64,000 nucleotides of DNA, taken from the NCBI GenBank assembly GCA_033060915.1, contig CM065396.1:8583501-8647500 (forward strand), given 5' to 3'. Source of the stretch: Euryodendron excelsum (lineage: Eukaryota; Streptophyta; Magnoliopsida; Ericales; Pentaphylacaceae). The notes below the pieces were generated by a model. It made no database searches. It saw nothing but the letters and a program-made list of their open reading frames with translations, and had not been told where the DNA came from. Below are positions 24,001-35,569 of this stretch, piece by piece (within the stretch, counting starts at the first letter, position 1; each line of letters starts with the position of its first letter). The translations under genes and the position numbers were made by a program.

Positions 24001-25489
24001 CCAATCTCCCCTTTAGGAAACTAGATCCAATCCTCCATTTTTGGAAACAAAATCAAAACATCTCTTTTTAGAAACAAAATCCAATCCCTTGTTTTAAGAA
24101 ATAGGAATTTCGATCCTTCCTAGTCTAAACCTTTCACAATTCAACCATTTCCTAGTTCCATCCCTTTCTAAATCTTAATTTTCCAAATCTAACTTTTCAA
24201 ATACTTCTAAACTTCTAAACTTTCATAAACTTCAAATGTTTCCGAATCTAAAACTTTTTAAACTCAAAACTTTTCAACTTTCAAAACTTCCCCATTTCAA
24301 AACATTCTAAATTCCAAACTTTCCAATTTCAATACTTTCTTAAAACGAAACCTTTCCTAATTCGAAAACTTTCCTAAAATGAAACTTTCTTAATCCAACA
24401 CTTTCCTAAATTGAAACTTTTCAAAAATGACACTTTCCTATTTTGAAACTTTCCTAAATTGGACGTTTCCTAATTTGAACCCTTCCTAAATCCAATCTTT
24501 CTTCGATCTTCCAAGTCCAACATTCGAGTCAAGTCTTTCTTAATCTCGAGTCCTTTCTATATCCTACCTTTCTAGGTCTAGGGTCTCTATTCTTTCATTT
24601 CAAATTCCAATCTTCTATTCTAAATTCAAATCACATCCAAATTCCAATTCAATTTCTTATTCCAATCAAACCTTCTATTTTCTATCGGACTATTGTCCGA
24701 ACTACGACTGACTTGATTCCTCAAAAAGGGTACGTAGGCAACCCTCATGGGTGCGATCATAACTTTTTTTTTTCAATCTCCAATTCCACAACTTTTTCAA
24801 GTTTCCAATTCCTAGTTTCTATCTCTATTTCCAATTCCTAAAATTTTTCAATTTCAAGTCTATCTTTTCAAATCTCTTTTAAAATCAAATCAATTTATTT
24901 TCAAATCTATTCCAAAACAATTTTCTAACTCCCTTTTTCTATTGCATGTACATATCATGCATCATGATAGTTTTTAAACATTCTTTTCTAAAGTGATTAG
25001 GATTGGACATTTGTTAGTTAAAGACTCTCATAGGTGAATCTAGAGTAAATAGACATGTAGATACCGCAAGGGTGGGGTAGGGTGATGGCTTAGTGCGTCT
25101 TCCCTGCACGTAACCAACCTCCGAACCTAGAATCACTGTTTTCAAAGACCAAAATGGAGTTTATTTTCAAAAAGGGTTTAAATGTTTTCTAAAGGTTGCC
25201 AAACAACCTGCTTTCTTAAAAACCCTCTCTTAAGGTAGTATTTTCAAAATCGTTTTCAAAAACCGTAAGTGTGATCCTCGAATTGTGCGTAGTTTTTAGG
25301 TGACCTAACTCGCCTTAATCAAGTTAGGTGGCAACTCCAAATGTTTTCCAAAAGCCCTTTATTCAAATCAATTTTCAATTCAAACCTAGTCGCACTCATT
25401 GTTCTAGGAGGGTGAGTTCTGACGAGAGAGTACAGTATTTTTCCCGCTTGTATGTGTATTACTCGAGTGCAAAAAATCTAGGCGCGACA
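21041..25489 (+). repeat. 3' LTR of the plus-strand Tat/Ogre-like element
   Basis: It starts TGTAAGCACCC and ends GGCGCGACA. It has two 157-bp units (landmarks at 22026 and 22183), the palindrome at 22525-22545, the TATA box at 22638-22645, and the conserved hairpin at 24685-24700. Relative to the 5' LTR it lacks a few hundred bases near 23310, just after the region resembling 10740-10910. Confidence 0.9.
22638..22645 (+). promoter_or_regulatory. TATA box of the 3' LTR
   Basis: TATAAATA followed by CAGAGCCTCCTC, as in the 5' LTR. Confidence 0.7.
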
Positions 25490-25494
25490 CTACG
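25490..25494. repeat. Target-site duplication, right copy
   Basis: CTACG, matching the left copy CTACC (8391-8395) at four of five bases. Confidence 0.7.
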
Positions 25495-25713
25495 CTGTCG
25501 CTCTTGATAACTTTTGAGTTAGCTATTTTTATTTTAGATTGTATTGTAATCAGACATTTCGCTAGTTTTTCACTAGCCTTTCTACTTCGCAGTAATATTA
25601 TCTAGACCATTTTGATTTATGATGTGAAGTCCGTGTTTATTATGCCTTGCTAAACTTATAAACCCCTAATCAACCTTTCACTGTCGCGACCTAATGAGAG
25701 CGAAGTCGGGTCA
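25495..25713 (+). repeat. Host-element 5' LTR, second part
   Basis: AT-rich sequence that resumes after the inserted element and leads to the PBS. The LTR end is tentatively the CA at 25712-25713, about ten bases before the PBS. Confidence 0.4.
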
Positions 25714-25723
25714 TGGTAGAAGC

Positions 25724-25735
25724 TGGTATCAGAGC
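25724..25735 (+). other. Primer-binding site, initiator tRNA-Met type
   Basis: TGGTATCAGAGC is the standard PBS of many plant chromovirus and copia elements. It precedes the extra ORF and gag of the host element. Confidence 0.8.
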
Positions 25736-25844
25736 ACGATTTTAGGTCATTAGGGGAGTGAACCAATTGCATGTAGGATGTATCCTTTACATTACTTTCA
25801 TTTATTAGTATCAACTGAGTATTAATGCTAACTCTCATGTGTAG

Positions 25845-26376
25845 ATGAACCTATCTATTTGGGATAACTTGCTGATACATCAGCTCGAGGTAGAGCGAGA
25901 TATGAGTGCCAACCGTAGGATCGTGACTAGCACCCAAACAAAGACCCTCCTGAGAGCTAAGATTGCAAGGGTAGCTCAGGGATAGGGGCATCTCTCTAGG
26001 AGCCATCAGGATGCCATTATCTGAAATAGCATGACTTCTTTGATAGGGATAGTCCAGGAGATGTCTGAGACACCCTGCCGAGTATTAGCACTTGATACTA
26101 GGTATGTAGTTAGTTGGAGAGTTACCACTACCTGAAGCCCATGTCCGTACTGAGCCACCACTACCCCCAGTTGCTCAAGGGCAGCAGTCTACCCTATCTA
26201 CTGCACCACCCACTGCTTACCAGCCACCGTCCCCTAAGTACCATCCACTGACTCCAGAGATGTCTGTGGACGACCCCACGCTGGTACATAGCCCTATCAT
26301 ACCTATGACCTCAGCCACCCTAGTGATAGATGTTTCTGATAGCGAGGAGGAGCCCGAGGAGGATGTGGACATGTAA
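25845..26376 (+). pseudogene. Extra ORF upstream of gag in the host element, broken
   Basis: From ATG at 25845 the frame encodes MNLSIWDNLLIHQLEVERDM and a Lys/Arg-rich stretch, with two stops (near 25983 and 26020). A frameshift near 26110-26130 then moves it into a long open tail. This tail is proline-rich (PPLPPVAQGQQSTLS..., YQPPSPKYHPLTPEM) and ends with an acidic run (VSDSEEEPEEDVDM) before TAA at 26374-26376. It lies between the PBS and gag and is separated from gag by about 230 bases. I do not recognise the family. The composition suggests an accessory ORF or a detached N-terminal gag-like segment. Function unknown. Confidence 0.5.
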
Positions 26377-26609
26377 TTGTATTTGTTTTCTTCTAGTGTC
26401 TTTAGTAGTATTTACGATCCTCCATATTTTGGGTAGTTTTATATGAGAGGAGTGAACCGAGGAGTGTTAGATTATTTTGTTGCACTTATCTAACACCGTA
26501 CGTACTTATCTTTTCCTTATGATTATTATCAGCTTAGTAAACCTTATAGTGACTTCTTGTATTATGGTTGGCAAAATAGAAATCTAACTTAACTTAATAA
26601 CCATTCTAG

Positions 26610-27621
26610 ATGGCGAGGACTAGGACTGAAGCTGGAACTGGTGGGAGGAAACAAAACCCATCCAACACCCAATTGAACCAGATCCTACAAAGCTTGCAAG
26701 CCATGACATTTCTGCTGCAACAACAGCAGAAAAATCATCAAGCGCCCTTGTCCCTCAACAGCCCCCGAACCTCTAAGAGCAATACCAAACCCAGTGACCA
26801 ATCCAAACCTTAAAGAGAGAAAAACGAAGCTACTTTAGGAATTCCAAAAACAAAATCCTCCAAAATTTATAGGAGAACTCAACCCCTTACTAGCGGGGCA
26901 GTGACTCAAATAAACCCAAAAGGTGCTATATATCGTAGGAACACTGGCAGAGTATCAGGTGGAGTTCGCGACTTACCGTCTTAAAGGAGAGTCAAATTTT
27001 TGGTGGGATTCTATGAAACGCATGAGGTATGTGAAAAATCTAACTTAGGAGGAATTTGCAATGCTTTTCGATAATCATTACTTTCGAGAAATTGCTAAGG
27101 ATACTAAGATGGAGGAATTTGTACAACTTCAATAGAATAGTCTGACAGTGAGTCAGTATGTGGCCACATTCCTGGAGCTATCAAGGTTTGCCCTGGATTT
27201 TATAGCCACAAAAGAAAGAAAGACTCAAAGATTTCTTAAGGGATCGAGACCCGCAATTCGATCTCAAGTAGTCACTTTTATGGGACAAAAGTTCATAGAA
27301 GTATTTAACCAAGCAATCTTCATAAAACAAGAATTGGAAGGACAATAGCAGACACTAAACCCGAGAGTATCTGGCATGAATGTGAGGAATTCCCCCAACT
27401 TTAACAACCCTAGACGCCCAAACTTGAGATACCAACCCTATCCTTCAAATTCTAGGGGACCATCAGATAACAGACCTATTTGCTACAATTGCCAGCAGAA
27501 GGGGCATTTTAGATCGGACTGCCTTCAAGGCATGCAAAGTGGGAATGGTAATGGCAACCGAATTCCTCCACAAATGCCGCCAGCACGAAATTTCCCAACA
27601 ACCTCCGCATCAATGTCCTGA
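26610..27621 (+). pseudogene. Chromovirus-like gag, broken
   Basis: This gag gene starts MARTRTEAGTGGRKQN and contains a Gln-rich stretch. After a frameshift near 26815 come NPPKFIGELNPLLAGQ, FATYRLKGESNFWWDSM, EEFAMLFDNHYFREIAKDTK and TVSQYVATFLELSRFALDF. The capsid part is followed by a basic linker and a CCHC zinc knuckle, CYNCQQKGHFRSDC (27481-27522), the standard nucleocapsid motif. Stops interrupt it, for example at about 27052 (TGG to TAG), 27135 and 27346. Protease follows in the same frame. Confidence 0.85.
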
Positions 27622-27669
27622 CAGACCACGACAGGAAGACTTGTAAGTACCTTATACAACTCTAACTGA

Positions 27670-28063
27670 ATGAACTTGGGAATAGCAAATAAAGGGAAAC
27701 AAGTCAATCATACCAATTCACCTCGGATATACGCTCTTCCCACTATAGGAGGAAGTAGTGAGAACCCCAATGTCATGATCGAAGGTACGATCATACTCTA
27801 CAACTCGTGGATCACTACGTATTCTTTCGTCTCTGAGAAATGTGTAGTTGATCTAGGATTAACTACTGGAGTGTTGTCTACACCCCTTAGCATTCAAACA
27901 CCTACTAGTGGAGTAGTTATAGTAAGAGTAGGATGTCCATCCAGCATTATATGGATAAGTATCTTTGAATTTATGGTTGATTTCGTCCAGATGAACATGA
28001 AAGGATTTGATGTAATCCTAGGAATGGATTGGTTAGCAAAGAATAAGGTAGTCATGGACTATG
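27670..28063 (+). pseudogene. Retropepsin-like protease, active site lost
   Basis: Aspartic protease region of the host element, with VMIEGTIILYNSW, SFVSEKCVVDLGL and FDVILGMDWLAKNKVVMDY (the GMDWL motif that follows retropepsin in chromovirus-like pol). The short segment that normally carries the catalytic Asp-Thr/Ser-Gly-Ala is missing between YNSW and YSFVSE, so no active enzyme is possible. It is cut at about 28063, where the minus-strand Tat/Ogre-like element begins. The residues normally linking protease to RT are absent on both sides of that insertion. Confidence 0.8.
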
Positions 28064-31000
28064 TTGAAAATGATTTTGAAAATATCTCCTCAAGAGAGGG
28101 TTTTTAAGAAAACATGTTGTTTGGCAACCTTTGGAAAACATTTCACCCTTTTTGAAAAAAAAAAAAACTCCATTTTGGTCTTTCGAAAACAGCGATCTAG
28201 GTTCGGAGGTTGGTTACGTGTAGGGAAGATGCACTAAGCCATCACCCTACCCCGACCTTTCGGTACCTACATGTCAATCTACCCTAGATTCACCTATGAG
28301 AGTCTTTAACTAACTAATGTTCAATCCTATCCACTTTATAAAACAATGTTTAAAAAGATATGATGCATGATATGCAAGTGCAAGAAAAAGACTTGATTTG
28401 AAAATAGATTTGAAAAGAAGAATTTGATTTCATTTGAAAAGAAAGAGATTTGAAAAGATAGACTTGAAATTGAAATTGAAAAGAGATTTGAGAAAAGGGA
28501 TTTGAAAATAGAAATTTGGAATTGGAAGTTGGAAATAGTGCATAGAATTGGAAACTTGAAGAATATTGTAGAATTGGAAATTTCAAAGAGGTTGTAGAAT
28601 TAGAATTTTAAAAATGTTGTAGAATTTGAGATTTGAAAAATGTGGAGGAATTTGAAATTTGAAACAAGTTGTGACTGCACCCATGAAGGTTGCCTACATA
28701 TCCATTTGGAGGAATCAGGTCAGTCGTAGTTCGGACAAGTGTCTGATTGAAAATAGAAGAGTTGATTTGGAAGAAAGAGATTAAATTGGAAATTGAATTG
28801 GAAGATTGAGAGATTGAACTTTGATTGGAAGATTTGAAAAGACTTGACTTGAATATTGAACTTGGAAGATTAGGAAAGCTTGGAATTTAGGAAAGATTCG
28901 AACTAGGAAAGTTTCGAAATAGGAAAGTGTCATTTTAGGAAAGTTTTGGAATTAGGAAAGTTTTGAATTAGGAAAAGTTCTAATTAGGAAAATGTCATTT
29001 TAGGAAAGATTTCGAATTGAGAAAGTTTTGAATTAAGAAAGTGTCATTTTAGGAAAGTTTCAACTTAGGAAAGTTGTGAATTAAGAAAGTTTCAACTTAG
29101 GAAAGTTTTGAATTAAGAAAGTTTTGAGTTTAGAAAGCTTTGGATTTAAAAAGATTTGAAATTTAGAAAGCTTAAGACTTAGAAAGTTTTAGAGTTTTAG
29201 TTTTAGAAAATATTGAGATTAGGAAAGGTTGAGTTTAGGAAAGATTTGAAAACTTAGATTTGAAAAGTTATGATTTGAAAATGGGTAGAACTAGGAAAGG
29301 GTTGAATTAGGAAAGATTTGAATTTTGAGTTTTAAAATTTAGGAAAGATTTTTATGTTCAAGTTTTGGAAACTTCAGATTTAGGAAAGTAGAAGATTAGG
29401 AAGGATTGGATTTTGTTTCTAAAGGAGAAATTTTGATTTTGTTGCTAAAAACGGAGGATTGGATCTAGTTTCCTAAATGAGAAGATTGGATTTGGTTTCC
29501 TAAAGGGAAGATTTGATTTGACAAGGATTTGAAAAGGGAAGTTTTAGAAACCCCAGATTTGGAAGACTATAGTTTTTACGTAGAAAAGAGGTTTTTTGGA
29601 AATATGAATAGTTTTGATATAAAAAGGGAGATTTTGAAAACCTAGGTTTTAAGGCAAGTTTGAAAACCATGTTTTTGGAAAGAAAATTAGGATTTCCTAA
29701 TTGTGGGTTCTAGGGCTTGACTTGGGCATCAAGAAAAAGGGATTTTTGGAAAGTGTGTTTTTTGGAAACAAGTTTTTGGAAGGAAATCCTAGAGAGAAGT
29801 TTTTAGAGGGAAGATTTTGGAAAGAAAGTTTTTTAAAAAGATTTTTGGAAAGAATTTGTTGGAGAGAGTTTTTAGGAAAGTGAATTTAGGGAGTGTTTTT
29901 AAAACATGAATTTTGAGAGGAGAGAGTTTTTGAAAAGAGATTCTAGTGAGGAGTTTGTTAGAAAGAGATTTTTAAGAAAGAGATTTAGGAAGAGGTTTTT
30001 CTAAGAAGGAAACCTAGGGAACGTTTTTGGAAAGTGGACTTTGAAGAGAGTATTTTAGAAAGGAGTTTAAAAAGAGAAGTTTTAGAAAATAGATTTTTGG
30101 ATGGAGTTTTTGAAAAAAACCATTTTGGAAAGAAGAATATTTAGAAAGCACGTTGAAAAAGGAGATTTTAGGAAAAGAGATTTTTGAAAATAGAGTTTTT
30201 AGAAAGTATAAAAACATCTCACTTTCCTAAAGCGATTCTAACCATAAGAAGGCTAGAACCACTTTAAGAAAGTGGTTTTGGAAACAACAAATGTTGAAAA
30301 TATAGACCATATTGGTCACTTTGAATGTAACACTTTCCTAAAGCAACCCTAGCTATGGAAGAGGCTAGAATTACCCTAGGAGTGTGATTTTGAAATCAAA
30401 TTTCGAAAAAGGAGATTTAAATGCAATTTTGAAAACAAGTTTGAAAACGATTTTTGAAAATGACTTTTGGAAGAATGCAAGAATCATAGGGGCCGAACCC
30501 ACGTGGTCTCCGGTTAGACTAAAAGAAAGCCCCCGACACAGTGACTCTCCAATAGTCCAATCCTACACATGGTACGGGAATCCTCTTGTTTCAAGCATGC
30601 AAAGAAAGGGGGGAAAAGAGATGGGGGATTAAAATAGAGAAAACCCAAGTGGATTAGGAGAGAGAAGAGAGAGGGGGAAGTGCAGAAATTTAAAGAGAAA
30701 GCCTACCGTATGTCTTCTTTATTTTGCGCACTTTGCTTTTCTTCGGTCTTCGTCTTGATCTTCGTCTTCAATCTTCAAGAGTGGTCTTCAATCTTCAAAC
30801 TTTAGATTGTAGCCCTTCTAGTCTTCAAAAAATGGTTGAAGGCTAGTGTATGAGTATATGGGGGTGTGTATGAGTGTATAGGAGGCTAGGGTTTAGTGTA
30901 TGGTGGCTAGGGTTTGGAAAACCTAGGGAAACTAGGGTTTGGAAAACCTAAGGAAGCTAGGGTTTAGGTAGTGTTCGAGCTCTGTATATCGAATATTGGT

Positions 31001-32887
31001 GTTTTTAGACTGAGTTTGCTGACCTCTTTCACGCTGGAGGAGGCTCTATATTTATAGACATGGAATAGACCTAGCACCTGTTGCAGTGCCGCCAGGGCAA
31101 AATTTCTCTTGGCCCCACTAGGAGTGGCGCCAGGCCATTTTTTGGCTTGGCGCCACTACTAGTAGCGCCAGCAAGTTAGGAAAGTTTGTAAGTCGGCAAA
31201 CAACGTGTCTTTGACTAGATTTGGGCGCCTGTAGTAGTGACTACCATGCAATTTTTAGCCTAGCTTCACTAGAAGTGACTCCGGAAAGTCCGAAAATGAT
31301 TTAAGGGACCGGGAATGACATGGAAGGTTGAAAAAGAGCAGGAACACTTAGAATAGTGTCCTGGAGGTATTTAACTTGAAAAATGAGGATGGGATGCGTC
31401 GGAAGAGTTGACCGGGCCTTTAGGGGTAAAACGGTCAATCGGATCGGGAAGCTGCGGGGATGGACTTAGACTGTCCCAGAAGAAGACTCGAGATTTGAAA
31501 ACATTATTCAGAATGTTCCCAAAAGATTCCGATTTGATACCCAGAGCCGGTGTGGTCAGAAAAGGTGACCGGCCCACAGGGGCAAAACGGTCATTTTGCA
31601 CCAGGTTTGCCGAAACTGACTCGGAATGATCCGAAAAGATAGAGGAAGGTTGGGAATACTATAAGAAGTATTCTCTGGAAGTTACCGATTTGATACCTAG
31701 AGTCGGTGTGGTCGGAAAAGCAGATCGGCCCACCAGGGGCAAAATGGTCATTTTGTACCGGGTTTGCCGGAACTGACTCGAAATAATCTGGAAAGGTTGA
31801 GGAAGGTTGAGAATACTATAAGAAGCAATCTCAAGAGCTTACCGGTTTGATACCCAAAGCTGGTGTGGTTCCCAGGGCGTTCGGATGCTTAGGGGTAAAA
31901 TGGTCATCTTGATCGAAAAGTCTCGGAATTAGCCCGAAACTGACTAGAACACACCTAATCATGCCAGATTGCTTTTAAGATAATCCTAGACGGTTGGACT
32001 CACCATTCTGAGGACTCAGGTGTGTTCTTGAGAAACATGTCAGAAAAGCCCCAAGGGGCAGTTTGGTCATTTTTTCACCGAAGTGGGCTAGCAGGCACTG
32101 GTGTTGACCTGGGTTTTGAGTGTTTTTGCCACTCTGATGGTGGTCGCGTGATACAGGGGTTTGTTGGCAATTTCCTATATCGACCTGTTTACAAGTACTT
32201 CCACTACTCTGACAGTTCGCGATCATTCCTGAGACTGCCTAATCTCGGGAAGCTGTTAAAGGGGACTTAGCGCCTAAGAAGTCAACTTTCTCGGAAGGCA
32301 TGCCTAAACGGACATTTCTACATTAGCAGGCTAGCAGGCACCAAAGGTGGACCGTTCTACCATCTAGGGGACTTGGGGTCTCGTCCCGGTCGGCATGTTT
32401 AAAGATACTTACCGTTTCGAAGAGATTTTCTTCAAAAAAACGTGCCAAACCATCTCGAGAAATAAACTATCTCGAGAGAGGGATTGGAATTAGAAAGGAG
32501 TCTTATCATCTTCGGAAAGACGTGCCTGATTGGAGTAGATTTACCGTCTCGAGGAATAAAATATCGAAAGAGATGGATTGGAATTAGAATTGGAAAGGGG
32601 ACTTACCGTCTTTGAAAAGACGTTCCTGATTGGAGTAGATTTACCGTCTCGAGGAAAAAACTGTCTGAAGAGAGGGATTGGAATTGGAATTGGAATTGGA
32701 AAGGACAATGCCCCTAAGGGCATTTTGGTCATCTTGCCTTTATTTGGGCATGTTGGGCCCACGAAGCAATGGATAGATGGGATTTGGACTCAGAGAGTTG
32801 GTTTCGATTGGAATACGTCCATGTTGACTTGAGTACAAGTCTGGATAGAGTCTAAACTGTCGGGCGGTCAAAAATGGGGTGCTTACA
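28064..32887 (-). repeat. 3' LTR (copy A), truncated at its end
   Basis: On minus it starts TGTAAGCACCCC at 32887. It has three 157-bp units (landmarks near 31846, 31689 and 31533), the palindrome at 31148-31170, TATA at 31049-31056, the conserved hairpin block at about 28671-28746 and a G-poor U5. The final 230 or so bases, present at 39856-40086 of the other LTR, are missing. The junction lies in a TTGAAAA stretch shared by host and LTR. Relative to copy B it lacks a segment of about 75 bases near 30486. Confidence 0.85.
31049..31056 (-). promoter_or_regulatory. TATA box of LTR copy A
   Basis: TATAAATA on minus, downstream of GGCGCC inverted repeats. Confidence 0.7.
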
Positions 32888-32904
32888 GCTGCCCCTCTTT
32901 TTCT
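32888..32904 (-). other. Polypurine tract
   Basis: AGAAAAAGAGGGGCAGC on minus, directly before the TG of the 3' LTR. Confidence 0.8.
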
Positions 32905-32926
32905 GTCTTTGCTTGTCAAAGACAGA
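32902..32926 (-). other. Perfect hairpin next to the polypurine tract
   Basis: The same 10-bp stem (TCTGTCTTTG/CAAAGACAGA) as at 21002-21026, with the loop differing only by strand. Confidence 0.8.
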
Positions 32927-33725
32927 AAACGATAAAAGTAAGAGTTCCATGTTGACCGCGAGGCAGTTAGAGCGACGAACATTGAGAATTTTTCGACAAC
33001 GGGGGTCAAAAATGGATAGCGGGCCAAAAAGGTCTTCGAAAACGAGTTTTGGCGGGAAAAGGGGGAAATCTGCCCAGAATTGGAAACTAGCACCACTTGC
33101 AGTGGCACCAGGATTAGGATCAAAACCAGCAAATTGCTGGTTCGACACTGCTGTGGGTTTTGAAGAGTTTGGGAAAAACTTAAACCTAATTAAAAAAGAA
33201 ATTTTCTTGAAGAATTGAATCAGAAAAACTTAGAGATGGATTGAAAAATTTTGAGATCTAATTTTGAAAATGATTTTTGACCCTGATTTTCAAAGTAGAA
33301 TTTGATTTTAAGAAGTGATTTTGAAGATGAGCTTTTGGAAACGAGAATCGAAAAACCTTTTGAAAACTGATTTTGGAAAGAAACTTTTAGAAGAAAGAAT
33401 GTTTGAAAACTTTTAGAGGACAATTATAGGAAACCATTGGGAAACTGATTTTTGAAAAATAACTTTTGAAGGGAAGAAGTTAAGAAACTTTTCGATAAAT
33501 TTTAAGGAGCCTTTGAGAGTTGATTTAGAAAATAAACTTTGAATAGAAAGTTTAAGAAACCTTTTAGGTTGGTTTGAATAGGATAGATATGAAAGTCATG
33601 TCATTCATTTTTATTTATGTTTTACCTTTGTTTATTATCATTATCATTTCTTTCTTGTTTTTATTTATTATCTTTTGAGCTGCATATATCGAATACTAGT
33701 ACCTCTTACCTTAACTTACCTTTCA

Positions 33726-33990
33726 GGATGGCAGACGTAAACGATAATGGTTTTGAGAAAAGTTGTTGCTTCGGGAAGATGGCCCGAATAGATTCTTGCT
33801 AGCAACTCCAGTCGCTCTAGGGGTAGTCGCAAACCAACTAGCATGGCATCCTCTAGCCAGAATGGAAGGGGGGAGTAGGCCTCTAGTCGACCCCTTTCCT
33901 TTAGTCAAGCGAACATTTGAAGAGGAAATGGATGCCGAGGTTTTTCACTTTTGTCCTTTAGGATGGCCGACATTATTTTGAGCCGATTGC
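33726..33990 (+). pseudogene. Remnant of the antisense plant-mobile-domain-like ORF
   Basis: MADVNDNGFEKSCCFGKMAR is homologous to the start of the antisense ORF in the other element, and is again preceded by TTACCTTTCAG, a splice-acceptor-like sequence. After a frameshift come SNSSRSRGS and RPLVDPFPLVKRTFEEEM, matching GGSSRSRGS and RLAVDPFPLVEQAF in 17897-19831. Beyond about 33990 the similarity is lost, so the mobile-domain core is deleted or unrecognisable. Confidence 0.65.
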
Positions 33991-34800
33991 GGATTTGGTA
34001 TGACAGGTATCCTCCAGATGAGCCAGACATTTTTCGCTAGTCCTTTGGTTGTACTGTTTCTCTCTTATTGGTGCAACTTATTTTCAACAGTGGTTCCCTT
34101 CTGGCAGCCTGACTTATCTTTCTTCCATGAGCTCGTTTCCTCTGATCACGAGTATGGTTTCCTCCTAGGTCTTCGAAAAGATTTGGCTGATCTTATGGGA
34201 CCCATTTTTCCTTCTGGCTAAATCATAGTTGTCTTGTCTCAGCTTGGATTCCGTGTGCAGTCTTTTCTTCTGATCTCCTGCCCTTAGTTTCCTTATGTCC
34301 TAGTGAAGCTCTTGTTTTCACATTCTAAGTTTGTGACGCATAAGAGAACTCATTCAGGGGATTGACATACTTCTCGAGATTGGTCCATTTCTCCATGATA
34401 ACCCTAGCTCTGTTTCTCTTGAACTTGTTGATGTTTCCACGAGGGGGTGACTCGGTTGACCTTTGATTGTGTGCGTTGCTCGCCAAGATTTGTGAAGGAC
34501 ACTCATATGCTCCTATAGTTGTGGGACAGACCTTCATGAGCCTTACTAGACTTTGGTAGGGGGGCGATGCTCATTGTTGGGGATGTGCCTCATTATTCCA
34601 GCTTTGCATGATCGGACACTTATTCACTACCCCACTTTCAAAGTCTTTTGATTGGGGAGGTCGAGGGTGGGTCATTGCCCCATTCTCTATTTCTTGTCGG
34701 TCATGGAAATCTAAGCTTTCTGACGTGTGGGCTGGTACTGGAGATATCTGAGGGGTGGCTTTAGCTCCTTTTTATGTTTTGCCTTGTTCATTGTTTCTTA
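33991..34800. other. Unassigned interior of the minus-strand element
   Basis: Unique-looking sequence without a frame I can support. It may be the eroded remainder of the antisense ORF. A short (GA)n run lies at 34805-34820. Confidence 0.4.
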
Positions 34801-34899
34801 TTTGAGAGAGAGAGAGAAAGACATAGAGTGAGTTTTTGTGCAAAAACAGTTTTAAAATGCCATGGTAAGGGGGGTCATCATATTTATTTATTTATTTTT

Positions 34900-35210
34900 A
34901 TGTTGATTGCACATGAGATTAAATGCATGATCTAGTTTTTGTGAATGCACATGTTTATATAAGAATTGAAACGAATGCATATCCTACTTTTTTATGAATG
35001 CACAGGTTCACACAGAAGTGGAAATAAATGCATGTTATACTTTTGGGTAATGCACATACAGGAATAGAATTAAACGCAATGTCCCCCATTTTTTTTTTTT
35101 TTATGATAAATGCACAGATTTATGTAAGAATTGAATTAAATGCATGACCTACTTACTTACAAATGAATAGGTTCATACAGGAATGCAGTTGAATGCATGA
35201 ATAGATACAA
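34900..35210. repeat. Tandem repeat of about 60-75 bp
   Basis: About five diverged units of the pattern aatgcacaggttcatacagg / aattgaattaaatgcatgac / ctacttttt. Unit length varies and a T14-15 run splits one unit. Confidence 0.65.
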
Positions 35211-35569
35211 ACTTCGCAGGAATCTAAATGGATGTATAGGTTATACATGTCATGGATGCATCAATACTACATGTATACAAGCTATTTACAAAGAAAACCC
35301 TGGGATTGCCCCTTGGGCCCATACTCTCAGGATTCTGTTCCTTTCCAGGATTCTGCCCCATTTAGTTTTGTCCCATTCTCATCGGGGTGTGATAGCAATT
35401 GCTCCATTCTCCAGGGATCTTGACCTTTTGGTTTGCTATCCTATCCCTACTTTCTACAGGGTTACTGTTTGGGGTGTTTCTGAGCTCACTTGGGTTTCTC
35501 TCTCAGATCTCCAAAATGCTACCACGGCTCGAGCGATAACTCTCATGCCCTTTGCAGAGCGATAAACAG

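Larger units (their letters stand above)
8396..25489 (+). mobile_element. Tat/Ogre-like LTR retrotransposon with both LTRs, no pol
   Basis: A 17.1-kb element bounded by TG...CA and flanked by CTACC/CTACG. Order: 5' LTR (8396-13151), two-base gap, PBS for tRNA-Arg (13154-13171), leader, gag relic (15129-15948), tandem-repeat block, antisense plant-mobile-domain-like pseudogene (17897-19831), hairpin, polypurine tract and 3' LTR (21041-25489). No protease, RT, RNase H or integrase is recognisable in the 7.9-kb interior. The first 130 or so bases of the two LTRs differ at roughly one position in eight, so the insertion is old. It sits within the inferred 5' LTR of the chromovirus-like element. 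Confidence 0.88.

Noticed and set aside
29701..29883. Open frame with repeated FLEG/FLER pattern (also 41743-41925)
   Set aside because: It is translation of the antisense of U5 microrepeats and occurs in LTRs only.
35197..35565. A 122-codon open frame in the minus-strand element
   Set aside because: No domain, no counterpart in the plus element, and it overlaps repeat-derived sequence.
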